DNA of 7,587 nucleotides. Source: Desulfobacteraceae bacterium (lineage in GTDB: Bacteria > Desulfobacterota > Desulfobacteria > Desulfobacterales > UBA5616). Both the position numbers and the translations under genes were made by a program. Shown piece by piece: positions 1 through 5,492 of this stretch. Numbering within the stretch: position 1 is the first letter of the stretch; every line of letters begins with the position of its first letter. Under the pieces are notes generated by a model, which was not told the DNA's origin, made no database searches, and worked only from the letters and a program-made list of their open reading frames with translations. The DNA lies in NCBI GenBank assembly GCA_030620375.1, contig JAUXEW010000143.1, positions 1-7,587 of the forward strand, in the 5' to 3' direction.

Positions 1-1
1 A

Positions 2-145
2 ATTGATTTTATAACCCGATTTGAACAACTGCTCGTACACGGGATCCTCCATCTGTTCGGGTATGATCATGAGAACGACGAACCGGAATCCTTACGGATG
101 GAAACCAAAAGCATAGAACTTTTAGAACTCATTAAAACTATCTGA
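2..145 (+). CDS. ybeY: Endoribonuclease YbeY, C-terminal part (5' end outside window)
   Basis: The first frame of the window, open from its left edge to TGA at 143-145, gives the last 47 residues of YbeY, a zinc-dependent endoribonuclease needed for 16S rRNA 3'-end maturation and ribosome quality control in the cytoplasm. The family signature H-G-x-L-H-x-x-G-Y-D-H is intact (HGILHLFGYDH, nucleotides 38-70). Its three histidines (codons at 38-40, 50-52 and 68-70) are the expected zinc ligands. The tail ending in an R-M-E-T-K-S-I-E helix is also typical. The N-terminal two thirds lie upstream of the window. The stop codon is 2 nt before the tsaE start, so the two genes are surely cotranscribed. 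No frameshift or damage is seen in the visible part. Confidence 0.93.
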   Translation: MDFITRFEQLLVHGILHLFGYDHENDEPESLRMETKSIELLELIKTI

Positions 146-147
146 TT

Positions 148-636
148 ATGACCACTACCCAGATTCAAATCACCAGCCGCTCTGCCGAAGAAACCCGGGC
201 CTTGGGTAAAAAACTCGGGTTGTGCTTGACATCCGGTATGATTCTGGCATTGACGGGAGATCTGGGTAGTGGGAAAACCACTTTTATTCAAGGACTTGCA
301 AAAGGACTTGAAGTTTCTGAAAATTATCATATAACCAGCCCCACCTACACCTTAATCAATGAATATCCGGGAAGGGTCCCTTTATATCATGTGGACCTAT
401 ACCGGCTTGAACACTCGGATGATTTTGAAAATATCGGGCTTTATGAAATCATTGACAACAACAACAACATTGTTGCCATCGAATGGGCCGACAGGATGAC
501 CGGTGAGATTTTCTCGGAATATCTCACCTTACATCTTGATATTGCGGATGATGAAACCAGAATCATTTCTATCAAAGCATACGGACCCCGGGCAGACAAT
601 TTGGCAAATGCACTAAAAAACCGCCTTAAGGAGTAA
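148..636 (+). CDS. tsaE: tRNA threonylcarbamoyladenosine biosynthesis ATPase TsaE
   Basis: A 162-residue protein of normal family length. TsaE is the P-loop ATPase that works with TsaB and TsaD to make the universal t6A37 modification of ANN-decoding tRNAs in the cytoplasm. Visible motifs: Walker A GDLGSGKTTF at residues 37-46; the switch-like segment SPTYTLINEY at 64-73; HVDLYRL at 81-87, with the Mg-linked aspartate D83; and IEWADR at 111-116, with the conserved E112 and W113. A run of four Asn codons (residues 104-107) sits in the loop before the last motif. The start ATG is 2 nt after the ybeY stop and has no recognisable Shine-Dalgarno site, so initiation probably depends on coupling to ybeY. 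The last codons contain the ribosome binding site for lysC. tsaB and tsaD are not in the window. Confidence 0.97.
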   Translation: MTTTQIQITSRSAEETRALGKKLGLCLTSGMILALTGDLGSGKTTFIQGLAKGLEVSENYHITSPTYTLINEYPGRVPLYHVDLYRLEHSDDFENIGLYEIIDNNNNIVAIEWADRMTGEIFSEYLTLHLDIADDETRIISIKAYGPRADNLANALKNRLKE

Positions 637-638
637 AA

Positions 639-1862
639 ATGGGTTTAATTGTCCAAAAATACGGGGGAACGTCAGTCTCCAATCTGGATCGAATACGAAA
701 TGTCGCAAACCGGGTTGCAAAAACATATGACAGCGGTCATAATATTGTAGTTGTCCTTTCTGCGATGGCAGGTGTTACCGATGGGCTGATTGAACAGGCA
801 AATCAGCTAACCGAGACGCCGGATAAGCGTGAACTCGATGTTTTGTTGGCTACTGGCGAACAAATGACTGCGGCGTTGCTGGCCATAACCCTGGAGTCCA
901 TGAGATATCCTGCCAGATCCCTTTTAGGACACCAGGCCGAAATATTAACGAATACTACATTCGGTAATGCCCGTATTCTTAATATCGGTGCCGGTCGAAT
1001 CAAAGCATTAATAAACCAGCGCCATATTGTGGTCGTGGCCGGATTTCAGGGCTGTGACGATGAAGGAAACATCACCACCCTTGGGCGCGGCGGATCGGAT
1101 ACATCGGCCGTCGCCATTTCAGCTGCGATTCAAGCGGACGCTTGCGAAATTTATACCGACGTAGGTGGCATTTATACGGCAGACCCGAACATCTGCAGCA
1201 AAGCAAGAAGAATTGAGCGAATCTGTTATGAAGAGATGCTTGAGATGGCGAGTCTCGGTGCAAAGGTCCTACAAATCCGATCGGTGGAATTTGCAAAAAA
1301 ATTCAATGTGCCCTTACATGTAAGATCATCCTTTAATGAGGAGGAAGGAACCATGGTTGTTAATGAAGAGGATGTGATGGAAAAGCTTGTCGTATCCGGT
1401 GTTACCTGTAATAAAAATGAAGCGCGAATTACATTAAGAAAGGTTCCTGATCAGCCGGGTATTGCAGCGAAAGTATTTTCTCCCATCGCCGATGCCGGTA
1501 TCCAAATCGATATGATCATACAAAATACACGCCAGGGCGGTCAGACCGATCTTACATTTACCGTCCCGGAAAAAGATTTTAATCAAGCCTTGCAGATCTC
1601 CAACCGAATAGCGAATGAAATCAATGCTACGGAAGTACTGGGAGATAGCGATATCGCAAAAGTTTCCGTTATCGGGGTGGGGATGAAAAACCATTCAGGA
1701 GTGGCTGCAAAAATGTTCAGTGCGCTGGCTGCGGAAAATATAAATATCCGGCTGATCACCACATCGGAAATTAGAATATCTTGCGTGATTACGGAGAAAT
1801 ATGCAGAGCTTGCCGTTCGGACGCTACATGATGCATTCAGTCTAAGCAATGAAAAGATTTAA
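639..1862 (+). CDS. lysC: Aspartate kinase (alpha subunit), lysine-sensitive type
   Basis: A 407-residue aspartate kinase (EC 2.7.2.4), which phosphorylates L-aspartate as the first step toward lysine/diaminopimelate, threonine, methionine and isoleucine. The kinase domain spans about residues 1-245: KYGGTSV at 7-13 (nucleotide/aspartate site), LATGEQMT at 70-77, GFQG at 135-138, TTLGRGGSDTSAV at 146-158 and YTDVGGIYTADP at 172-183. Two ACT domains follow, at about 262-335 (VPDQPGIAAKVF at 269-280) and 342-403 (VSVIGVGMKNHSGVAAKMF at 342-360). They are the usual site of end-product feedback control. Length and order match the Bacillus/Corynebacterium type, not the long fused or ThrA forms. 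AAGGAG at 628-633 lies 5 nt before the ATG and inside tsaE. An internal start at 1353 predicts a beta subunit (see separate entry). The 3' end overlaps a small open frame by 14 nt. Confidence 0.97.
   Translation: MGLIVQKYGGTSVSNLDRIRNVANRVAKTYDSGHNIVVVLSAMAGVTDGLIEQANQLTETPDKRELDVLLATGEQMTAALLAITLESMRYPARSLLGHQAEILTNTTFGNARILNIGAGRIKALINQRHIVVVAGFQGCDDEGNITTLGRGGSDTSAVAISAAIQADACEIYTDVGGIYTADPNICSKARRIERICYEEMLEMASLGAKVLQIRSVEFAKKFNVPLHVRSSFNEEEGTMVVNEEDVMEKLVVSGVTCNKNEARITLRKVPDQPGIAAKVFSPIADAGIQIDMIIQNTRQGGQTDLTFTVPEKDFNQALQISNRIANEINATEVLGDSDIAKVSVIGVGMKNHSGVAAKMFSALAAENINIRLITTSEIRISCVITEKYAELAVRTLHDAFSLSNEKI
1339..1344 (+). promoter_or_regulatory. Internal Shine-Dalgarno site within lysC
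   Basis: A perfect AGGAGG within the longer purine run at 1338-1350 stands 8 nt before an in-frame ATG at 1353-1355. The run encodes Glu-Glu-Glu-Gly in the linker between the kinase and ACT parts. It is a stronger ribosome binding site than that of the full-length start at 639. Confidence 0.65.
1353..1862 (+). CDS. lysC: Aspartate kinase beta subunit from internal start (predicted)
   Basis: In-frame initiation at Met239 of LysC would give a 169-residue protein made only of the linker and the two ACT domains. In Bacillus subtilis aspartokinase II and in Corynebacterium glutamicum LysC, an overlapping in-frame reading of the same gene gives a beta subunit of about 160-170 residues, which joins the alpha chain in an alpha2beta2 enzyme and carries the effector sites at the ACT interface. 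Position, length and the strong upstream AGGAGG (8 nt spacing) all fit that pattern here. The sequence shows the site; use of the start is inference. The alternative is that the purine run only reflects the codons of an acidic linker. Confidence 0.6.
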   Translation: MVVNEEDVMEKLVVSGVTCNKNEARITLRKVPDQPGIAAKVFSPIADAGIQIDMIIQNTRQGGQTDLTFTVPEKDFNQALQISNRIANEINATEVLGDSDIAKVSVIGVGMKNHSGVAAKMFSALAAENINIRLITTSEIRISCVITEKYAELAVRTLHDAFSLSNEKI

Positions 1863-1944
1863 CAGGGATCAATCCATATTTGCCATCCTAACGGCGGCGG
1901 TAATCATCGGCATTATTGTCTACCGGGCATTTCAAGCGGTTTAG
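1849..1944 (+). CDS. Putative 31-aa single-pass membrane microprotein overlapping lysC
   Basis: An ATG at 1849, in another frame and 14 nt before the end of lysC, opens a frame of 31 codons ending in TAG at 1942-1944. The product has a basic start (MKRFNRDQ), then a hydrophobic stretch at about residues 9-25 rich in Ile, Ala and Val (IFAILTAAVIIGIIVY), and a short tail with one Arg. This is a textbook single transmembrane anchor with an inside-positive N-terminus. No good Shine-Dalgarno site precedes it, so translation would rely on coupling to lysC termination. The frame fills almost all of the gap between lysC and the convergent pyrF (8 nt remain). I do not recognise a family. It may be real or a chance hydrophobic frame. 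Confidence 0.42.
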   Translation: MKRFNRDQSIFAILTAAVIIGIIVYRAFQAV

Positions 1945-1952
1945 AGTGTATG

Positions 1953-2672
1953 CTACATTACGGTTTCAATTTCTTCGGCAATTTTCAAAACCGCCGCCAG
2001 AGGATCTCTTGCATCCCTGATGGGCCTGCCGATCACCAAGTAATCCGATCCTTTTTTTATTGCCTGTGCGGGAGTTGTTACCCGTTGCTGATCATCTTCG
2101 GTAACCGCCCCGCTGCCCGGTCTTATCCCCGGTGTTACCGCAAGAAACGCTTCACCAAATGCACTTTTTATCATCTCCACTTCAAGCCCGGAACAAACTA
2201 CCCCTCTGCATCCGGCCGATTTAGCCATGGCGGCTTTTTTCATTACCAGTTTTGATGGATCAGCCGCAAATTCTTCCAAGTATCCTGAATTACGGATATC
2301 GTCCCCGGACAGACTGGTCAATAGGGTTACACCCAACACCCCCACCTTGCCTCTGCCGCCGGAAACAGCTGCTTTGAGCATACCGATTGCTTCACCACAA
2401 TGAACCGTCGCCAAATCGACGTCAAGCTCCGCGACAGACGCCATGGCACGAGAAACCGTCACTGGAATGTCATGAAATTTAAAATCCAAAAAAATGCCGG
2501 CACCGCCCGCGTTTTTTATCATTCGGATAATATCGGGACCTGAGCGAATAAACAACTCAAGCCCTATCTTGAACATTCCCACGTGCTCCGAAAGCAGGGT
2601 TATATATTTCTTCGCGCCGGCATAGGTTGAAACGTCCAGTGGGAATATAATGTAATCCTTCGCTTTTTTCAT
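1953..2672 (-). CDS. pyrF: Orotidine 5'-phosphate decarboxylase
   Basis: A 239-residue OMP decarboxylase (EC 4.1.1.23) of the short bacterial class, converting OMP to UMP in the last step of pyrimidine synthesis. It is a TIM barrel with the expected landmarks: PLDVS at 11-15 (D13), FKIGLELF at 34-41 (K35), FLDFKFHDIPVT at 61-72 carrying the catalytic D63-x-K65-x-x-D68 array, TVHCGEA at 89-95, VTPGIRP at 179-185 (phosphate loop) and VIGRPI at 213-218. The usual LDLK is LDFK here, a mild change. The ATG at 2672 has AAGGAA about 7 nt upstream. It is the last gene of the minus-strand run, 57 nt after the acyl-CoA dehydrogenase, and unrelated to it in function. It is convergent with the lysC side. 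Confidence 0.96.
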   Translation of the reverse strand: MKKAKDYIIFPLDVSTYAGAKKYITLLSEHVGMFKIGLELFIRSGPDIIRMIKNAGGAGIFLDFKFHDIPVTVSRAMASVAELDVDLATVHCGEAIGMLKAAVSGGRGKVGVLGVTLLTSLSGDDIRNSGYLEEFAADPSKLVMKKAAMAKSAGCRGVVCSGLEVEMIKSAFGEAFLAVTPGIRPGSGAVTEDDQQRVTTPAQAIKKGSDYLVIGRPIRDARDPLAAVLKIAEEIETVM

Positions 2673-2706
2673 TCTCCATTTCCTTTACTGTAATCCTTAA
2701 TCCTTT

Positions 2707-2726
2707 CATCCGGAACCTTGCGGATG
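2707..2726 (-). other. Short inverted repeat between the acyl-CoA dehydrogenase and pyrF
   Basis: CATCCG (2707-2712) and CGGATG (2721-2726) form a perfect 6-bp stem with an 8-nt loop, just after the dehydrogenase stop. On the minus strand it is followed by AAAGG and not by a T run, so it is not a classical terminator. It may act as an mRNA 3' hairpin or processing signal between the ETF/dehydrogenase genes and pyrF, or be chance. Confidence 0.35.
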
Positions 2727-2730
2727 GATA

Positions 2731-4458
2731 CTACCTAGTGTCCATCCAGACTAAAATCTCATCACGGAAGTCAATCGTACCATGATCATCAGATAAAACA
2801 CAATTCAATGTTGACCGGACCCGATGTTGGGCTTTTGAAATAAAATGGCGGGCAATTTTTTTCTTCCGATCCGATTTCAGCCCATCCCTGCATAATAAGT
2901 AACTGATAACGGTATCCGTAGCCATTTCAACCAAACGCCTGGCGTGATATTCCTGATAAACCGCATCTTGCTTTTCTTTAATATGGGTAACAGCCGTCTC
3001 CAAGTGGGTTCTGAGTTTCTGGGCGGCTTGAAATAAATCCCTGATTGAGGAAAAGTCATTGTCGCTTTCAAATTCATTCAATCGTTCGAAAACCACGCCC
3101 CTGATCACGCCGCCGATGGCGGCCACGATTTGCAACTGGGTTGTCCCTTCATAGATATTGGTAATCCGCACGTCCCTGAAATGTCGTTCTACATTAAATT
3201 CACAGGTGTACCCGACCCCACCGTGGACTTGAATGGCGTCATAGCAGACTTTGTTGCCCATCTCAGCGGCATACGCCTTTACCAGAGGAGTAAAAAGAGA
3301 AGAAAATTTTGAATACTGCTTCAGAGCATCTTTTAAATCCGACTGACTTTCAGGATGTCGTGCAATTTTTTCCTCAATCCCCTCTTTGATGTCCACCATA
3401 CGGGCCGTCTCATAAAGCAAGGTGCGTGCCGCTTCAATATTGACCTTTATGTCGACGAGGATTTCATAAATTGCTGAAAAATCATGAATCTGCTTTTTAA
3501 ACTGGACACGTGACGCGGCATATGTCTTTGCCTCCCGATACGCGGCTTCGGCGATACCAATTGCCTGGGCGGCAACGGCAAGCCGGGCACCGTTCATCAA
3601 AGACATAGTATATTTCACCAACCCCATTTTCCGTTTTCCCAATAATTCAGCCGGTGCATTATTGAATTGAATCTCGCACGTTGGTGAACCGTGGATGCCG
3701 AGTTTACGTTCAATTCGGCGAATTTTCATGTGTTCATCACGTTCATAAATAAAAAGGGATATTCCCCGCCCCCCGGTTGTCCCTTCTTCTGAACGCGCCA
3801 AAACCAAAGAAACATCTGCGCAACCGTTGGTGATAAATCGCTTAACACCGTTTAAGAGCCACTGTCCTTCACTGTTCTGCCTTGCTTTGAGCGAAACGGA
3901 CTGGAGATCTGAACCGGCATCAGGTTCTGTTAAGGCCATAGCGCCCATAACTTCTCCGGTTGTAAAGCGAGGGAGAAATCGTCTCCTTTGATCTTCGGAG
4001 CCAAAATGGTATATGGTGTCCGCTATCTCCTGCAATCCGAAAATATTCATAAGGGAAGCATCGGCCCTGGCAATCACCTCTATGGCAATAGAATAAATGG
4101 TTTTCGGCACATTGATCCCCCCGTATTTTCGGGGAAGCGTAAAGCCCATCAAATCGGCCTTTTTTAACCGGTCCAGCGCCTCAACGGTTCCTTTGGCATA
4201 AGTCACCTCGCCGTTTTCAAATTTCGCACCGGCTTGATCGACTTCCGGCGCCCGACCTGCAATAAATCCACCTGCAATTTCACCCACAATTTCAAGAATG
4301 AGGTCGTAATTATCCATTGCATCTTCAATATCTTTAGGCGCATAAGAGCATTCTTCTTTTTCGGCAAAGTTGTCTTCCTTAAGCTTAATGACCCGGGAAA
4401 TGTCCATATTTTCCATATGAAACAAAATATCAGGATTATCTCGATAAAAATTCGACAC
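2731..4458 (-). CDS. Acyl-CoA dehydrogenase, long form with C-terminal extension (DmdC-like)
   Basis: A 575-residue FAD-dependent acyl-CoA dehydrogenase, well over the usual 380-400, with extra N- and C-terminal parts. The N-terminal segment beginning SNFYRDNPDILF resembles that of the long ACADs annotated as DmdC-like or with an acyl-CoA-dehydrogenase C-terminal domain. Core motifs: PRKYGG 109-114; ALTEPDAGSD 175-184 and FITNG 208-212 (FAD/substrate contacts); RKLGIHGSPT 251-260; QVHGGVGYT 410-418; NIYEGTTQLQ 434-443. The glutamate in the last (E437) is in the place of the catalytic base. Residues about 455-575 form a helical, charged extension. Translation starts at GTG (4458-4456), supported by AGGAG overlapping the etfA stop with 6 nt spacing; the next Met is residue 15. 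The true acyl-CoA substrate cannot be told from sequence. Electron acceptor is presumably the EtfAB encoded just upstream. Confidence 0.92.
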   Translation of the reverse strand: MSNFYRDNPDILFHMENMDISRVIKLKEDNFAEKEECSYAPKDIEDAMDNYDLILEIVGEIAGGFIAGRAPEVDQAGAKFENGEVTYAKGTVEALDRLKKADLMGFTLPRKYGGINVPKTIYSIAIEVIARADASLMNIFGLQEIADTIYHFGSEDQRRRFLPRFTTGEVMGAMALTEPDAGSDLQSVSLKARQNSEGQWLLNGVKRFITNGCADVSLVLARSEEGTTGGRGISLFIYERDEHMKIRRIERKLGIHGSPTCEIQFNNAPAELLGKRKMGLVKYTMSLMNGARLAVAAQAIGIAEAAYREAKTYAASRVQFKKQIHDFSAIYEILVDIKVNIEAARTLLYETARMVDIKEGIEEKIARHPESQSDLKDALKQYSKFSSLFTPLVKAYAAEMGNKVCYDAIQVHGGVGYTCEFNVERHFRDVRITNIYEGTTQLQIVAAIGGVIRGVVFERLNEFESDNDFSSIRDLFQAAQKLRTHLETAVTHIKEKQDAVYQEYHARRLVEMATDTVISYLLCRDGLKSDRKKKIARHFISKAQHRVRSTLNCVLSDDHGTIDFRDEILVWMDTR

Positions 4459-4464
4459 TGTCCT

Positions 4465-4469
4465 CTCCT
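4465..4469 (-). promoter_or_regulatory. Ribosome binding site of acyl-CoA dehydrogenase, overlapping the etfA stop
   Basis: The minus strand again reads TAGGAG: the etfA stop (4470-4468) and an AGGAG motif, 6 nt before the GTG start at 4458. A second purine run (GAGG, 4465-4462) lies closer. It supports the GTG start and coupling to etfA. Confidence 0.75.
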
Positions 4470-5481
4470 ATGTTTTTGCCTTGTATGCCTTAATCATCTT
4501 AGGAATGACATCATGGACATCGCCTACAATACCATAATGCGCAATACTAAAAATGGGAGCATCCGGGTCGCTGTTGATGGCAATAATCCGTTTTGATCCT
4601 TCCATGCCCGCGCGATGCTGAATCTGCCCTGAAATACCGCAAGCAATATAGAGGTTCGGCCTAACCGTTACACCGGTTTGCCCGACCTGGTGGCAGTGAT
4701 CCAGTAAACCGCCATCAACCACCGGACGAGAAGACCCCACTACCCCGCCAAACGCATTGGCTAATGCCTTAACCAGTTCAAGCCCTTCCGAATCAGCGGC
4801 ACCCATCCCGGCGGAAACAATGACTTTAGCCGATTTTAAATCAACCGCTTTCCCCTCACGGACCACATTAATTACCTCGGTCACGAAGTCTTCATCAGCC
4901 AGATCACAAGACTCTGAAATGATATTGGTTGTTCCCGTAGGGTCGATCTCGACCATTTTCATCACTCCCTCTCGAACCGTTGCCATACTGGGAGTGCTTT
5001 CAGGAGAAACAATCGTTGCGATAATGTTTCCGCCAAATGCCGGACGAATTTGAAGCAGGATATTATGATAAGTCTTATCTTTAATTTTATGGTCACCGAT
5101 CTGAAGCTGTGTACAATCTGCCGTCAATCCGCACTTTAACGCTGAAGCCACCCGTGGCGCCACATCCCGCCCCACAGTCGTCGCACCAAAAAGAACGATT
5201 TGCGGTTGATATTTTCGAATGGTCGTCACAATGGTTTTGGCATACGGTACGGAAGTAAAATGGGACAGCCTCTTATCATCCGTATAAAAAACCTTTCTAC
5301 AGCCATACTTTCCAAGTATCGCTAATTCGCGGTGGATGTTATATCCCAGGACAACCGCTTCAGCATCTACTTTAAGCTGATCTGCCAACCGTTTGGCTTC
5401 ACAAACCAGTTCCAAACTGACATTGGCGATCTGCTTGTTATTCTGCTCGATAAAAACCATTACACCCTTATTCGATCTCAT
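4468..5481 (-). CDS. etfA: Electron transfer flavoprotein alpha subunit, bifurcating-type group
   Basis: A 337-residue EtfA, which binds FAD and passes electrons between the acyl-CoA dehydrogenase and other carriers. The N-terminal Rossmann-like half holds VGRDVAPRVASAL (103-115) and GLTADCT (118-124). The latter is typical of clostridial/bifurcating EtfA, where the canonical group has a VAQVSD-like segment. The C-terminal FAD domain has SSRPVVDGG (250-258), QVGQTG (265-270), GISGQIQH (282-289), INSDPDAPIF (302-311) and YGIVGD (316-321). Two positions often Lys in relatives are Val271 and Ser304. ATG at 5481 is chosen over the adjacent in-frame GTG at 5484 because AGGAG (5492-5488) is then 6 nt away, the same geometry as the next junction. 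There is no N-terminal ferredoxin domain. The gene lies between etfB and the dehydrogenase. Confidence 0.95.
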   Translation of the reverse strand: MRSNKGVMVFIEQNNKQIANVSLELVCEAKRLADQLKVDAEAVVLGYNIHRELAILGKYGCRKVFYTDDKRLSHFTSVPYAKTIVTTIRKYQPQIVLFGATTVGRDVAPRVASALKCGLTADCTQLQIGDHKIKDKTYHNILLQIRPAFGGNIIATIVSPESTPSMATVREGVMKMVEIDPTGTTNIISESCDLADEDFVTEVINVVREGKAVDLKSAKVIVSAGMGAADSEGLELVKALANAFGGVVGSSRPVVDGGLLDHCHQVGQTGVTVRPNLYIACGISGQIQHRAGMEGSKRIIAINSDPDAPIFSIAHYGIVGDVHDVIPKMIKAYKAKT

Positions 5482-5487
5482 CACGAT

Positions 5488-5492
5488 CTCCT
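5488..5492 (-). promoter_or_regulatory. Ribosome binding site of etfA, overlapping the etfB stop
   Basis: On the minus strand TAGGAG combines the etfB stop (TAG, 5493-5491) with an AGGAG motif 6 nt before ATG at 5481. It decides for the ATG over the adjacent GTG at 5484 (only 3 nt away) and implies coupled translation. Confidence 0.75.

Noticed and set aside
83..102. Near-repeat CCGGAATCCTTACGGATGGA in ybeY resembling CCGGAACCTTGCGGATGGA at 2710-2728
   Set aside because: Two short imperfect copies only, one in conserved coding sequence; no third copy was seen, so chance is the simpler reading.
453..468. Run of AAC codons (four Asn) in tsaE
   Set aside because: A short codon repeat in a loop region; far too short for a functional microsatellite claim.
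1950..2255. A 101-codon frame on the + strand within pyrF
   Set aside because: It lies wholly antisense to a clear pyrF with all catalytic motifs. The translation is Cys/Phe/Pro-rich with no family features.
5482..5484. GTG at 5484 as etfA start
   Set aside because: Only 3 nt from AGGAG. The next in-frame codon is ATG with the same 6-nt spacing as the dehydrogenase junction.
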